Shown: positions 38,291-51,700 of the stretch, piece after piece
Layout: the number at the start of each line of letters is the position of its first letter
Numbering within the stretch: position 1 is the stretch's first letter
NCBI RefSeq assembly: GCF_021026195.1
Contig: NZ_JAJNCT010000030.1
Coordinates: forward strand, 186,001-250,000
Reading direction: 5' to 3'
DNA: 64,000 bases
DNA from: Comamonas koreensis
Lineage (GTDB): Bacteria > Pseudomonadota > Gammaproteobacteria > Burkholderiales > Burkholderiaceae_C
Translations under genes and position numbers: made by a program
The notes under the pieces: generated by a model
What the model was told of the DNA's origin: nothing
The model's database searches: none
The model's input: only the letters and a program-made list of their open reading frames with translations

Positions 38291-38571
38291 GAAGACTTCT
38301 CAGAGGGGGAAGAGGATGAATCGGCGGGAGTCACCAGACGACTGAACCAGCGCGGATGCGCGGGGACCGGGTCATGGCCGCCCTCGCACCAGGGATGGCA
38401 GCGCACCAGGCGGCGCACCGTCAAATAGCTGCCCATGGCAGCACCGTGCTGTTCCAGCGCCTGCAATGAATAGGCAGAGCACGTGGGCTCGAACCGGCAG
38501 GCAGAACCTAGCCAAGGGCTCAGCAGCAGCCGGTAGCCGCGCACCAAACCCATGAGCAAGCGTTGCATCAT
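38287..38571 (-). CDS. yidD: membrane protein insertion efficiency factor YidD
   Basis: A 94-residue protein with the YidD signature: GYRLLLSPWLGSACRFEPTC, then SAYSLQALEQHG and RLVRCHPWCEGGHDPVP. It has an amphipathic N-terminus and conserved cysteines and is thought to assist YidC-dependent insertion. It overlaps rnpA upstream and yidC downstream by 4 nt each. Confidence 0.95.
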   Translation of the reverse strand: MMQRLLMGLVRGYRLLLSPWLGSACRFEPTCSAYSLQALEQHGAAMGSYLTVRRLVRCHPWCEGGHDPVPAHPRWFSRLVTPADSSSSPSEKSS

Positions 38572-39050
38572 ACGCTAAGCGCCTTGGCGCCCTCGTTGCG
38601 CTCGGCTTTGGCGGGCAGGCTGTTCTTGTGCGCCCGGGCAAACAGCTGCATCAGCTCGGCCCGCACCGCCTGCTTGAGCACGTCGGAGCTGGGGCTGATG
38701 AATTGCTTGCGGTCAAAGGTGCTGCGCAGGCGCACCACGTGGGCGGCCACCGGCAGCTGCGCTTCATGCAGCGCAGCAACAGCATAGATCTGCCGCTTGA
38801 TGGCATTGCGCGTAACCGCACGGCGTGCCCAGCGCTTGGGCACCATGGCACCCAACCAGGTCGCCTCAAACGCAAAAAGAGCCGGTGGCACAACCTTGGC
38901 AGGTTGGTCACCAGGCCCTGATGGGGCAGCATCGCTGCCCGAGGCGTTGGCAGGCAAAACCAGCCTGTGCAGCGCAAAGTGCGCCGTACGGGCGATGGTG
39001 CCGCCTGCCATGGCGGCTTGGAACTGAGGGCGAGTCTTAAGGCGATGCAT
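38568..39050 (-). CDS. rnpA: ribonuclease P protein component
   Basis: A 160-residue protein from the ATG at 39050 (MHRLKTRPQF), a typical RnpA start; ATGs or GTGs 9-21 nt further upstream are possible. The conserved basic RNR motif region appears as KRWARRAVTRNAIKRQIYAV. It binds the M1 RNA to process 5' ends of tRNAs. It carries an insertion of about 20 residues (SGSDAAPSGPGDQPAK) between strands that makes it longer than E. coli RnpA (119 aa). It follows rpmH in the conserved order. Confidence 0.94.
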   Translation of the reverse strand: MHRLKTRPQFQAAMAGGTIARTAHFALHRLVLPANASGSDAAPSGPGDQPAKVVPPALFAFEATWLGAMVPKRWARRAVTRNAIKRQIYAVAALHEAQLPVAAHVVRLRSTFDRKQFISPSSDVLKQAVRAELMQLFARAHKNSLPAKAERNEGAKALSV

Positions 39051-39109
39051 AAGTGTCATCCACTGGTGCACTACCTGGCACCCGAGAGGTGCCTGTCACC
39101 CTGCTGGCC

Positions 39110-39244
39110 TTACAGGCCCAGACGCTTGCGGCCCTTGGCGCGGCGTGCGTTGATAACAGCGCGGCCACCCTTGGTCTTCATGCGGACGAGGAAACCGTGG
39201 GTACGGGCGCGGCGGACTTTGGAAGGTTGGTAAGTACGTTTCAT
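39110..39244 (-). CDS. rpmH: 50S ribosomal protein L34
   Basis: A 44-residue ribosomal protein with the invariant sequence start [20 protein letters not shown] and the basic C-terminus GRKRLGL. It heads the rpmH-rnpA-yidD-yidC operon that diverges from dnaA across the origin-like spacer. Confidence 0.97.
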   Translation of the reverse strand: MKRTYQPSKVRRARTHGFLVRMKTKGGRAVINARRAKGRKRLGL

Positions 39245-39690
39245 GATGCAATTCCTAGAGAGGCTTGGTTCCGGTTTGTTGGCTGCTTGTGCCCAAATGA
39301 ATGAACACAAAGGCAACCAAGCTCAAGCCCTGCTCAAGCGCAACACCGGTGAAATAGTGCGGACCACCCCCATGGCAATGGCGAAAGCCAGACTGCCAGC
39401 GCGGCGGACACGCGCGTAAAATTCGCCCTGACATGCAGGGAAACCGCAAATTATCGCAGTGTTTACTGTCCTTGGCAATTACTTGGCTTTGTCGTCGGTT
39501 TTTTCTGTAATATGCGCAGACTTTTGCCAAGTCGGCCGCCAGCCCATCAAGGAAACCCGAGCGTGGGGTTTGTGCAGACAAGTCCGTTGTGTGGATAACT
39601 TTTGCACAAGCTACAATAGGCGGCCGATCAACCTTCCCCCTTATCCACAACAACAACAGCGTGGGGGATGAATCTTTCCGTGGGATAACA
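39245..39690. other. rpmH-dnaA intergenic region, probable oriC / dnaA promoter
   Basis: This 446-bp gap between divergent rpmH and dnaA holds two perfect consensus DnaA boxes: TGTGGATAA at 39590-39598 (minus orientation) and TTATCCACA at 39641-39649. A further looser match (ATTATCGCAG) lies near 39450, beside an AT-rich stretch with T-runs (about 39450-39520). A possible dnaA -10 (TACAAT, 39612-39617) lies between the two boxes, so DnaA could repress its own promoter. Position and content fit a betaproteobacterial oriC; the number of boxes is small, so part of the origin may lie elsewhere. Confidence 0.65.
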
Positions 39691-41229
39691 ATGGATGAAG
39701 CCAGCCTGGGCCAAGGTTTGTGGCGTGCAGTTGTAGAGCAACTCGCCCAAGAAATGCCCGAGCAACAGTTCAACACCTGGATCAAGCCGCTGACCGCTGT
39801 CGTGTCGGACGACTTGTCCAAGGTCACGCTCTATGTGGCCAACCGTTTCAAGCTTGACTGGATTCGCGCCCAATACACCGGCCGCCTGGCCGCCATGCTG
39901 GAAGAAACCTACGGACAACCCGTGGCCATCGAGTTGGCGATTGCCCAGCGCGATGCTGCCGTGCGCACCGTTGTGCGCCCGCCTGTGCGCAGCGGTGGCG
40001 CGCTCGCCGCATCCGCGCAAGGCAGCGGTACTTCGTCGGGCATGGGCCTGGGGCCCTCCTACGGGCCTGCCAGCCGCAACCCCGGCCAGGCTGCCGCCAA
40101 TGCGGCCGAGCAGTACCGCAACAGCATCCAGATCAGCGACGCCAGCCCGGCACCACAGGGCCAGTCCGGCAGCGCCGAGGGCGATACTGGCAATGCCAGT
40201 GGCAACTTCCGCAACCGCCTGAACCCGGTGCTCACGTTCGACACTTTGGTCGAAGGTACCGCCAACCGCATGGCACGCTCGGCGGCCATGCACGTGGCGG
40301 CCTCGCCCGGCCATCTGTACAACCCCTTGTTCATCTACGGCGGCGTCGGTCTGGGTAAGACCCACTTGGTGCATGCCGTGGGCAACAAGCTGCTGGCCGA
40401 CAACCCGGACGCCAAAGTTCTCTACATCCATGCCGAGCAGTTCGTCTCGGATGTGGTCAAGTCCTACCAGCGCCGCACCTTTGACGAGTTCAAGGAGCGC
40501 TACCACTCGCTCGATCTGCTGCTGATCGACGATGTGCAGTTTTTTGCCAACAAGGACCGCACGCAGGAAGAATTCTTCAACGCCTTCGAAGCGCTGCTGG
40601 CCAAGAAGAGCCACATCGTGATGACGTCCGACACCTATCCCAAGGGTCTGGCCAACATCCACGAACGCCTGGTCTCGCGCTTTGACTCCGGCCTGACCGT
40701 GGCCATCGAGCCGCCCGAGCTGGAGATGCGCGTCGCGATTCTGATCAACAAATCGCGCGTCGAAGGCACCGAGATGCCCGAGGAAGTGGCCTTCTTCGTC
40801 GCCAAGAACGTGCGCTCCAATGTGCGCGAGCTCGAAGGCGCGCTGCGCAAGATCCTCGCCTACTCACGCTTCAACCAGAAGGAAATCTCCATCCAGCTGG
40901 CGCGTGAGGCGCTGCGCGATCTGCTGTCGATCCAGAACCGCCAGATCAGCGTGGAGAACATCCAGAAGACCGTCGCGGACTACTACAAGATCAAGGTCGC
41001 CGACATGTACAGCAAGAAGCGCCCGGCCAGCATTGCTCGCCCGCGCCAGATTGCCATGTACCTGGCCAAGGAGCTGACCCAGAAAAGCCTGCCCGAGATT
41101 GGCGAGCTGTTTGGCGGCCGCGACCACACCACCGTGCTGCACGCCGTGCGCAAGATCGGTGGCGAACGCCAGCAATTGACCGAGTTGAACCAGCAATTGC
41201 ACGTGCTGGAGCAGACCCTCAAGGGCTAG
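39691..41229 (+). CDS. dnaA: chromosomal replication initiator protein DnaA
   Basis: A 512-residue AAA+ initiator from the ATG at 39691. Domain I (about 1-85) begins [20 protein letters not shown]; domain II is a long Ser/Gly/Gln-rich linker (about 90-180). The AAA+ core has Walker [12 protein letters not shown] and Walker [11 protein letters not shown]. Domain IV carries the DnaA-box signature [15 protein letters not shown]. It binds DnaA boxes in the adjacent spacer and opens the origin. Confidence 0.97.
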   Translation: MDEASLGQGLWRAVVEQLAQEMPEQQFNTWIKPLTAVVSDDLSKVTLYVANRFKLDWIRAQYTGRLAAMLEETYGQPVAIELAIAQRDAAVRTVVRPPVRSGGALAASAQGSGTSSGMGLGPSYGPASRNPGQAAANAAEQYRNSIQISDASPAPQGQSGSAEGDTGNASGNFRNRLNPVLTFDTLVEGTANRMARSAAMHVAASPGHLYNPLFIYGGVGLGKTHLVHAVGNKLLADNPDAKVLYIHAEQFVSDVVKSYQRRTFDEFKERYHSLDLLLIDDVQFFANKDRTQEEFFNAFEALLAKKSHIVMTSDTYPKGLANIHERLVSRFDSGLTVAIEPPELEMRVAILINKSRVEGTEMPEEVAFFVAKNVRSNVRELEGALRKILAYSRFNQKEISIQLAREALRDLLSIQNRQISVENIQKTVADYYKIKVADMYSKKRPASIARPRQIAMYLAKELTQKSLPEIGELFGGRDHTTVLHAVRKIGGERQQLTELNQQLHVLEQTLKG

Positions 41230-41358
41230 CCGATGGAATTTTTTGATTTCGCCAATTGCCTGCGCGCCGCAGGCACAATGGCAAATGGGACAGGTGCAGA
41301 GGGGGCTCCGTGCACAACTGCCGTCCACAACAACACCGCAATTTGACAAGAGGTTGAA

Positions 41359-42477
41359 ATGATTGTTCTGAAGGCCACACAAGACAAAGTCATCGCAGTA
41401 CTGCAGTCGGTCGCCGGTATTGTCGAGCGGCGCCACACTTTGCCGATTCTGGCCAATGTGCTGATCCGCAAGACCGGCAATGCCCTGCAGCTGACCACCA
41501 GCGATCTGGAAATCCAGATCCGCACCACGGCCGAGCTGGGCGGTGACATGGGTGACTTCACCACCACCGTGGGCGCCCGCAAGCTGATCGACATTCTGAA
41601 GACCATGCCCAGCGACCAGACCGTGAGCCTGGAGACGCAGCAGTCCAAGATGATCCTCAAGGGTGGCAAGAGCCGCTTCACCCTGCAAACCCTGCCTGCG
41701 GAAGACTTCCCGCTGGTGCAGGAGGCGCCCTCCTTCGGCCCCGTGTTCAGCGTGCCGCAAAAGGTGCTCAAGGACCTGATGAGTCAGGTCTCGTTTGCGA
41801 TGGCCGTGCAGGACATCCGTTACTACCTGAACGGCATCCTGTTCGTGGCCGAAGGCAACACCCTGAGCCTGGTGGCCACCGACGGCCACCGCCTGGCCTT
41901 TGCCAGCGCCACCCTGGATGTGGAAGTGCCCAAGCAGGAAGTGATTCTGCCGCGCAAGACCGTGCTGGAACTCCAGCGCCTGTTGTCTGATGCCAGCGGC
42001 GACAACCAGCCCGTCATCGAGATGCAGTTCGCCAGCAACCAGGCGCGCTTCACCTTTGCCGGCATGGAGTTCGTCACCAAGCTGGTCGAGGGCAAGTTCC
42101 CTGACTACAACCGCGTCATCCCGCGCAACCACCCCAACAGCATCACCCTGGGCCGCGCGCCACTGCTGGCCAGCATGCAGCGCACGGCCATCATGACCAG
42201 CGACAAGTTCAAGGGTGTGCGACTGACGATCGAGCCCGGCACCCTGCGCATTGCGGCCAACAACGCCGAGCAGGAAGAGGCTGTGGACGAGCTGGACATC
42301 GACTACGGCGGCCCGGCTGTCGAAGTCGGCTTCAACGTCACCTACCTGATCGATGTGCTCTCCAACATGGGCCAGGACATGGTGCGCATCGACTTTGCCG
42401 ACAACAACAACTCGGCGCTGATCACCAACCCGGAAAACGACACCTTCAAGTACGTGGTCATGCCGATGCGCATGTAA
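41359..42477 (+). CDS. dnaN: DNA polymerase III subunit beta (sliding clamp)
   Basis: A 372-residue clamp subunit, normal length. Landmarks are ERRHTLPILANVLI near residue 25, LVATDGHRLAFA at about 170, and the C-terminal MPMRM end. It forms the ring that tethers polymerase to DNA and binds many partners by its hydrophobic cleft. It lies 129 bp after dnaA, in the usual dnaA-dnaN-gyrB order, with GAGG 5-8 nt before its ATG. Confidence 0.96.
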   Translation: MIVLKATQDKVIAVLQSVAGIVERRHTLPILANVLIRKTGNALQLTTSDLEIQIRTTAELGGDMGDFTTTVGARKLIDILKTMPSDQTVSLETQQSKMILKGGKSRFTLQTLPAEDFPLVQEAPSFGPVFSVPQKVLKDLMSQVSFAMAVQDIRYYLNGILFVAEGNTLSLVATDGHRLAFASATLDVEVPKQEVILPRKTVLELQRLLSDASGDNQPVIEMQFASNQARFTFAGMEFVTKLVEGKFPDYNRVIPRNHPNSITLGRAPLLASMQRTAIMTSDKFKGVRLTIEPGTLRIAANNAEQEEAVDELDIDYGGPAVEVGFNVTYLIDVLSNMGQDMVRIDFADNNNSALITNPENDTFKYVVMPMRM

Positions 42478-42542
42478 GCGACGGACACGACCCATGCGCC
42501 GGCTGGCAGATGCAGGCCGGCGCAGGACCGAGATTTATTTGA

Positions 42543-45173
<2,631 letters not shown>

Positions 45174-45208
45174 TGGGCGACCCAACAGCGTTGCGTAGGG
45201 CGCCGTAT

Positions 45209-45250
45209 TGTTTGCGACTCGCGACACAATTTTGCGACTGGATGCCACAA
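45209..45250. repeat. tandem 20-bp repeats, candidate Tn7-like transposon end
   Basis: Two near-direct repeats sit at a 20-bp period: TTTGCGACTCGCGACACAA (45211-45229) and TTTGCGACTGGATGCCACAA (45231-45250). They share TTTGCGACT at the start and CACAA at the end. They are preceded by TG so that the block begins TGT at 45209, like the terminal trinucleotide of Tn7-type elements. The block begins 35 bp after the gyrB stop. The five bases CGTAT (45204-45208) would be the target duplication. This is a candidate only. Confidence 0.45.
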
Positions 45251-45306
45251 ACCAAACGACTCACCTACTTTTAGGCGTTAAATGAAGACTCCTGGCATAG
45301 CCAGCA

Positions 45307-45338
45307 AAAAGAGCCCGGATTCATCCGGGCTCTTTTTT
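45307..45338. terminator. intrinsic terminator between gyrB and arsH
   Basis: AAAGAGCCCGGAT and ATCCGGGCTCTTT form a long stem with a tiny TC centre, followed by T residues; the A-rich left side lets it work in both directions. It lies between the convergent gyrB and arsH genes. From 45339 to 45625 I see no gene. Confidence 0.88.
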
Positions 45339-45625
45339 TATACCTTCTTCTATGGCAGATTTGCAGCGGTTGCAGCCGCTGATTGCAGCTGGGTGAACTA
45401 CCGCTCACCTAGTCATAGCGCTCTTTCACAGCGCTAAACAGTCACTTCTCCAATGACTATTTTCAGGTTCGCAGCGGCCTCTCGCTCACAGGCCATCACA
45501 GGGGAAGCTGGAAGTCCGCTATCTCGGCCCGCGAATGAGTGCTGTCGACCCATTGCCGCCTCTCAGAAAGAAGAGAAGCAGCTACTGAGTTTTCACAAAA
45601 ATGCGAGGCCTACCTGCCATATCGC

Positions 45626-46342
45626 CTAGATACTGCGTTGGTTGACCCGCTTGGACAATTCTTCGGCGCTTTCACGGCGCTCGCTATAGCGATCCACCAG
45701 GTAGTCCGCGCAATCTCGCGTCAGCAGTGTGAACTTGACCAGCTCTTCCATCACATCCACCACACGTTCGTAATACGAAGAAGGCTTCATCCGGCCAGCC
45801 TCATCGAACTCCGCAAACGCCTTGGCAACGGATGACTGATTGGGGATGGTGATCATGCGCATCCAGCGACCTAGCACACGCATCTGGTTGACGGCATTGA
45901 AGGACTGCGAGCCGCCAGAGACCTGCATCACCGCCAGTGTCTTGCCTTGCGTGGGTCGCACCGCGCCAACGGACAAAGGGAGCCAGTCGATCTGTGCTTT
46001 GAGAATACTGCTCATCGCACCATGGCGCTCAGGAGACGTCCAGACCATGCCCTCGGCCCATAGAGCCAACTCGCGCAGTTCTTTGACCTTCGGGTGATTG
46101 TCAGGTGCTCCATCCGGCTGCGGCAGGCCACGCGGATCGAAGATTCTGGTCTCTGCCCCCATCTTGCGCAGCAGTCGTGCCGCTTCTTCGGTCAGCAGAC
46201 GGCTGTAAGAGCGGTCACGAACCGAGCCATATAGCAACAAAATGCGTGGTGGGTGCGCAGCACGTTGAGCGGGCAACAAACCTTCCAGGCTGGGCTTTTC
46301 AAAGACTTGTTCGTCGAGATTCGGTAGATCAGAGCTTGCCAA
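45626..46342 (-). CDS. arsH: arsenical resistance protein ArsH
   Basis: A 238-residue NADPH-dependent FMN reductase of the ArsH family, which oxidises trivalent organoarsenicals. The body begins [20 protein letters not shown] (flavin phosphate-binding loop), followed by [20 protein letters not shown] and [20 protein letters not shown], all family hallmarks. No ATG start exists; a TTG at 46342 preceded by AAGGA is preferred over another TTG at 46363. It overlaps the end of arsC by 14 nt and closes the arsRBCH operon. Confidence 0.92.
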   Translation of the reverse strand: MASSDLPNLDEQVFEKPSLEGLLPAQRAAHPPRILLLYGSVRDRSYSRLLTEEAARLLRKMGAETRIFDPRGLPQPDGAPDNHPKVKELRELALWAEGMVWTSPERHGAMSSILKAQIDWLPLSVGAVRPTQGKTLAVMQVSGGSQSFNAVNQMRVLGRWMRMITIPNQSSVAKAFAEFDEAGRMKPSSYYERVVDVMEELVKFTLLTRDCADYLVDRYSERRESAEELSKRVNQRSI

Positions 46343-46760
46343 TTCGATTTCCTTTCGAGTCAATGACGGCTTCTCCGTCTTCTTTGGAGATTGCGGCCTG
46401 TTGCGGCATCGGCAGGATGTCCAGCACGGCCTCCGAGGGTCGGCACAAGCAGGTTCCTAGAGGGGTGACCACTATCGGCCTATTGATCAGGATGGGGTGC
46501 TGGAGCATGAAGTCAATCAATTGCTCGTCTGTCCATTTGGGCCCGCCCAAGCCAAGCTCGTCATACGGCGTACCTTTTTGACGCAACACATCGCGCACTG
46601 GTATGCCCATGGCTTGAATCAGGCCCACCAGCGTGGCGCGATCAGGCGGCGTCTTGAGGTACTCAATGACCGTGGGATCCTCTCCACTGTTGCGGATCAG
46701 GGCCAGAACATTGCGGGAGGTACCGCAAGCAGGATTGTGATAAATCGTGATGTCACTCAT
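46329..46760 (-). CDS. arsC: glutaredoxin-dependent arsenate reductase ArsC
   Basis: A 143-residue arsenate reductase of the E. coli plasmid R773 type. The catalytic Cys12 lies in [17 protein letters not shown]; the arginines that bind arsenate are present in RPIVVTPLG, with the one near residue 60 in PVRDVLRQ. It reduces As(V) to As(III) using glutathione and glutaredoxin, feeding ArsB. The ATG at 46760 fits the family N-terminus. It sits 25 bp after the arsB stop. Confidence 0.95.
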   Translation of the reverse strand: MSDITIYHNPACGTSRNVLALIRNSGEDPTVIEYLKTPPDRATLVGLIQAMGIPVRDVLRQKGTPYDELGLGGPKWTDEQLIDFMLQHPILINRPIVVTPLGTCLCRPSEAVLDILPMPQQAAISKEDGEAVIDSKGNRIGKL

Positions 46761-46785
46761 AGCGCTAGATTTCCGTTGCATAGAT

Positions 46786-48075
46786 TCATGACGCCACGCT
46801 GAGCCTCAAGGCCAGGGCAGCAAGGGTGATGAGAAGCACAGGCATGGTCAGCACTGCACCGACTCTGAAGTAGTAGCCCCAGCCAATCGTTGTGCCTTTC
46901 TTGGCAAGCACATGCAGCCACAGCAACGTGGCCAAGCTGCCAATTGGCGTGATCTTGGGACCGAGATCGCAGCCAATCACATTGGCGTACACCATGGCCT
47001 CCTTGACTGCCCCGCTGGCCGTGGATGCATCGATGGACAAGGCACCGATCAGCACCGTGGGCATGTTGTTCATGATGGAGGACAGCACAGCAGACAACAC
47101 GCCCGTGCCCAGCGATGCGGTCCACACGCCACCGGCTGCAAACTGATTCAGCAACACGGCGATGTAATCCGTGAGGCCCGCGTTGCGCAGCCCGTAGACC
47201 ACCAGATACATACCCAGCGAGAACACCACGATCTGCCAAGGGGCACCATGGAGGACCTTCCTGGTGCTGATGACATGACCACGAGCGGCCACAGCTAGCA
47301 AGATCGCCGCCCCCACGGCAGCCACAGCACTGACGGGGACGCCCAAAGGTTCCAGAACAAAAAAGCCAACCAAAAGCAAGACCAGCACGACCCAACCAGC
47401 TCGGAACGTAGCAAGATCCTTGATCGCAGCCGAAGGCTGTTTGAGTTGGGCCACGTCGTAAGAGGCAGGGATATCACGCCGGAAAAACAGCAGCAGCACG
47501 CAGAGGCTGGCGAGCACCGAGGCGATATTGACCGGCACCATCACAGATGCGTAGTCGTTGAAGCCGATCTTGAAAAAGTCAGCGGAGACGATATTCACCA
47601 GATTGGAGACGATCAGCGGCAGGCTTGCCGTATCGGCAATAAACCCGGCAGCCATGACAAACGCCAGCGTCGCTGCCGGAGAAAAGCCCAGCGCCACCAG
47701 CATGGCCATCACGATGGGTGTGAGAATCAGGGCTGCTCCGTCATTGGCGAACAAGGCCGAAACGGCGGCACCCAGCAGCACGATGAAGGCAAACAGCTTG
47801 ACGCCGCTGCCGCCGCCCCAGCGGGCAAAGTGCAAAGCTGCCCACTCAAAAAAACCGGCCTCATCCAGCAAAAGGCTGGTGATGATGATGGCGACAAAGG
47901 TCGCCGTGGCATTCCAGACGATATGCCAGACTACCGGAATATCAGCCCAGTGCACGACCCCCAGCAGCAGCGCAACCGCAGCTCCGATTGAGGCGCTCCA
48001 TCCAATACCAAGGCCCCGTGGCTGCCAGATGACCAGCGCCAGTGTGAAGATGAAAATCAGAATGGCCGTCAACAT
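46786..48075 (-). CDS. arsB: arsenite efflux membrane protein ArsB
   Basis: A 429-residue membrane protein with about twelve transmembrane helices, the usual length for ArsB (about 429). Landmarks are [37 protein letters not shown] and [16 protein letters not shown]. It expels arsenite or antimonite across the inner membrane using the proton gradient. No arsA ATPase is present, so it works alone. It is preceded by arsR with a 27-bp gap. Confidence 0.95.
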   Translation of the reverse strand: MLTAILIFIFTLALVIWQPRGLGIGWSASIGAAVALLLGVVHWADIPVVWHIVWNATATFVAIIITSLLLDEAGFFEWAALHFARWGGGSGVKLFAFIVLLGAAVSALFANDGAALILTPIVMAMLVALGFSPAATLAFVMAAGFIADTASLPLIVSNLVNIVSADFFKIGFNDYASVMVPVNIASVLASLCVLLLFFRRDIPASYDVAQLKQPSAAIKDLATFRAGWVVLVLLLVGFFVLEPLGVPVSAVAAVGAAILLAVAARGHVISTRKVLHGAPWQIVVFSLGMYLVVYGLRNAGLTDYIAVLLNQFAAGGVWTASLGTGVLSAVLSSIMNNMPTVLIGALSIDASTASGAVKEAMVYANVIGCDLGPKITPIGSLATLLWLHVLAKKGTTIGWGYYFRVGAVLTMPVLLITLAALALRLSVAS

Positions 48076-48102
48076 GGTGAACTGTTCCTAGCAACGAGCG
48101 CT

Positions 48103-48426
48103 TCAGCACTGGCACAAAGCCGCGGCATCTGGAGTGCAGGCAGCTCCCTGGCAGCAGTTCTCGGTGAGATATGCGAGCAGACCATTCATGACGGGAAATG
48201 CAGCGCGATAGAGCACATTGCGCCCCTGTCTCTCCTGACTCACGAGCTCAGCATGGGCGAGTTCCTTCAGGTGAAACGACAATGCATTGGGGGCGATACC
48301 CAACTGCTCAGCCAATGCACTGGGAGTCAGGCCTTCTGGCCCTGCGACTACCAACGCGCGAAAAACGCGCAGGCGTGCTTCATGGGCCAACGCGGAGAGG
48401 GAGCGGATAACTTGGGATTCTTGCAT
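48103..48426 (-). CDS. arsR: ArsR family arsenic-responsive repressor
   Basis: A 107-residue winged-helix repressor. The DNA-binding region is LTPSALAEQLGIAPNALSFH at about residues 33-52, followed by LKELAHAELVSQERQGRNVL. There is no CxCxxC in the recognition helix. Instead, cysteines near the C-terminus (ENCCQGAACTP and CQC) could form the As(III) site, as in the AfArsR/CgArsR-type variants. Its ATG lies 3 bp from a strong dyad operator with no visible ribosome site, so the message may be leaderless. Confidence 0.92.
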   Translation of the reverse strand: MQESQVIRSLSALAHEARLRVFRALVVAGPEGLTPSALAEQLGIAPNALSFHLKELAHAELVSQERQGRNVLYRAAFPVMNGLLAYLTENCCQGAACTPDAAALCQC

Positions 48427-48428
48427 CT

Positions 48429-48460
48429 AACAATAATACAACTAATGTTGAATTATTGTT
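48429..48460. promoter_or_regulatory. ArsR operator (near-perfect dyad)
   Basis: AACAATAATACAAC (48429-48442) is complementary to GTTGAATTATTGTT (48447-48460) at 13 of 14 positions around a TAAT centre. It touches the arsR start region and also contains a -10-like TATTAT on the minus strand. ArsR bound here would block transcription of the whole operon. Confidence 0.8.
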
Positions 48461-48761
48461 TTATACCCATGTCGCTGCAGGGTTGCTATCGGGTATGGGA
48501 CGACCGCTTTAAGGGTGCACATCAAATGGCAGCTAATGGCCGCAAGCTGCCATCGAGCAAGGTCCATTCGCAGACCACTCCTCGCTTGACCTGTAGGGTA
48601 TTCGCAAGAGTGTGCAAATGGTCGGATCAACTATTACTGATTCAGGAGATATCCTCGATCTACAAGGACATGAATTTGCAAGTTCAATGAGATCCTAAAA
48701 GCATTTATTCGACGTTAGATGTGGGGGGTGGGAGGCGGTGTAAATTGCGCCTGTATGCGCT
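48461..48761. other. intergenic stretch upstream of arsR
   Basis: These 301 bp separate the ars promoter from the 3' end of the STAND-nuclease gene. I see no convincing gene, repeat or terminator here. Short frames exist on both strands but lack a ribosome site and resemble nothing I recognise. Confidence 0.5.
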
Positions 48762-51700
48762 TTATCGTGCCTGCAGTTTATTTAGCTGTTCTGCGCTCGG
48801 CGCTTGGAACTCAGTCTTAGAGCCAAATGACCTCAGGACGCCAGCCTCCATGGCGAAGACGGTGGTGTGATGCAGGCTGCCGCCAAATCCTCCCATGGAT
48901 ACCCCCACGTCGTTGCCTGCGTAGACGTTCTTCTCGCCGGCCAGCACCCAGACTGGTTCCAGCCCCGCGCTTGCAAGCTTGCTCACGAAGTAGTCGCGGG
49001 ACGCCACACCGGCCCCAGAACCGCGCCAACGCAGTGATGGGTCCTGCCATCGCACGGTGCCACCAACGTCGACGTACTCTGGCAGTTTGCCGTTGCGCAG
49101 ATGCAGGTCGAGCGCCTTGATGACGCCCGACGAAGGCAGGGAGAGGGCGAACCCTTCGTCGATCGAGTTGTCATTGCCGCCCTCGGCGTTTAGGTTCTCC
49201 ACGATACCCGCATACGGCGTCTTAATGCCAACGGCAATATTCGGTTCCAACTCGATTGGCTGTGCGTCGCGCCATCCATGCTCTCCCAGAAACGGGAGCA
49301 GGGTGCCGCTTTCCCGCAAGCGAGATGCGTCGCCACGGTGCCTACCGACCAGTTCCTTCGCCAGCCGGGGGCCATCGCCTAAAGCGGAGACCATACAGAT
49401 CACGCGTGACCAAGCGTCAGCGTGTGCGCGCCTGCTCTGCCCCGGTACGGTCCAGCGACGAAAGCCGTAGACCGTCAGCCAACGCTCGCCATCGGGGCTG
49501 GTCACCTCGATTTGACTGACGTCGTTGCACAGGTCGCTCTCTGAATGAACCCATGCGAGGAGCAGTTCGATGTCTCCAGACGGCAGTCGGGGAGTAGACG
49601 GGGTCCACCATGTAACTGGCGTCACCGCCCAGCCGGTTTCGAGGGTATTTCGAACAAGGAGGGATGGGTCCAGGTCTCTCTTCATGTCGCGACCGCGTGG
49701 GCCTGGCTCGAATGCTCTCAGCTTGCCGTCGTCTCCCCACGAGCACATCGCCAAATTGTCCGTCAAGCGTGCCGTCGCTTCAGCGAGTGCGATGTACTGG
49801 TACTTCTTGCCGACGCGTTCCACTCGGTGCCTGCCCATGCGGTCGTGACTGATACTCCCGCTCCTCTCGAAGTTCTCAAAGAGATCCTCGGTCCACCCGA
49901 GCTGGTGCGCGCGCTCGCAAATCCACCGCCTAATTGGGCCGCGATCGAGTTCCGAAGGGCGCCGGTTGTCGTCTCCCATGCGCGTGGACTCAAGAAGATG
50001 ATGTTCCGCGAAATTTGTGTACTCGATGCGCAGATCTTCAGGCAGCGTGTCCTTGAAAGCCACGTTGGCTAGATTAACCTCGGTCCAGAGGCGGTCGGAT
50101 TTTCCCGTACCCTTTTTGTTGATTGAAAGATCCAGCGGCTGGAAGCGGTAGTCAACCGTCAGCCGACGAAGCGCAAAGTAGGCTTTTTGCTGTTCGGCGG
50201 TCGCCCGGTCTATCAGAGCGTTTTCCCAGCGTTCGAAAAGTTCTTTAGTGGAATTGCCGACAAAGGTGCGCGGCGCGTCAACGATGTCGTGTAACCAACT
50301 GCGCAGTGTGTAGTTGCCGAAGTCACCGTGCTTGTTCGTGGAGGAGCAAATCGAGTCTTCGTATCCCCTGACGCGATACTTTTCGAGGTCCTCTTCCGTA
50401 ACGGATTCAAGTGGCCAGGCTGACTTAAACTTAGCCTTGCATGCGTCAAGGTCAACCTCCGCCGGCAACTGGCCTGCGGCCTGTGCGTAGAGCAGGACTC
50501 CGAACGCATAGTCCCGGGCCATCAGGTTCAGCGGCGGCTGCTTGCCTTCGGCAAAGTAGCTTTTCCAGACTGAAGCCGCCAGCATCCCGCAATGGGCTCG
50601 GTCCATGCCCTGCATCACAGCACCATAGCAGGCGGCAAGGAGGCGCTCTGTGATGTACGGGTCGTCGATATCAGTGAACTGGTCGAGGAGGTCCGCAGCG
50701 TGACTGAGCTTGCAAGAAAGCAGGTTCACGAGCGCCTTGGTGGCGCGGTCGCGCACTGCGCGGTTGCTGGTCGATAAAAACCAGGTTAGCGTGACTGCTG
50801 CAAGCCATAGGCGCTGCTCATCGACTTCGTTGGCGTCGGCCTCCCAGGCCCAGTCAATGAGCGAGACGAGGGCGCCGCCTTCTTCCAAGTCGTCCTGCGC
50901 CAAAAACACCGACCATGTCGCGTCTCTGTGCCGCATCGGGCGCGGCCACAGGTCCTTATGCAGCCAGTTGGCGTTGAACAGGTTCTCAGGCTCGGTACTG
51001 ACCAGAAGCATTAAGCCGTAGGCCGAGCGACCGGTGACCTCGCATAATTTTTCCACCCAGCTGGCCGTTCGGCGTGTGAACGCATTGGGATTCCGCCATG
51101 CCAGCGAATTCTCGAAAGCGTCGCAGAGCGAAGGGTCGTCGAAGGCTTCCTTCGGCAGCACATCGAACAGCTCGAGGCCGAAGACTTCGGGCAGTTGCAC
51201 TGCCAGGGCCTCAATGACTCCCGCAAATTGCCAGCTCTCCAACGGTTCGAAGTAGGCAATCAATGGTGCTCGGTGGAACGAGCCTTCGACGTCAGCTCGG
51301 TCGATTTGCCCGATGAGCCGCTTTGCGCGCAGATGGTCCGACAGCCGCTCGAACGTGAACCTGACGATTTCTCTATGGCCCCCTCCAGCCTGCCACTCGA
51401 CATCTTGGGTGAGAACGCCCTCTGACATGAACGCAGAAAAGAGGCTGCGGTCCGTGTAGCCCCCTGAGTTGTGAACGCATTCCAGCAGCTTGATGGTTTC
51501 TTCCATGGGCAGGCTTCCGTCGTCACCATGAGCTGCGCAAGCTTCTAGGAATTGCTCCAGCGCTTTGCGTGGAATTTTCAGTTCGGGCATGAGCTTCAAC
51601 TCCCTCTGGACCTTGTCCGCCACCGCAGTCAGGTAGAAGTCGAAGATGGAGGTGACGCCTTCCATGCCCTTGGGTAACTGCTTTAGGCCTTTTGTGTCAA

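Noticed and set aside
45339-45625. Possible small gene between gyrB and arsH
   Set aside because: The frames are short and lack a ribosome site; only the terminator and candidate transposon end are supported in the gap.
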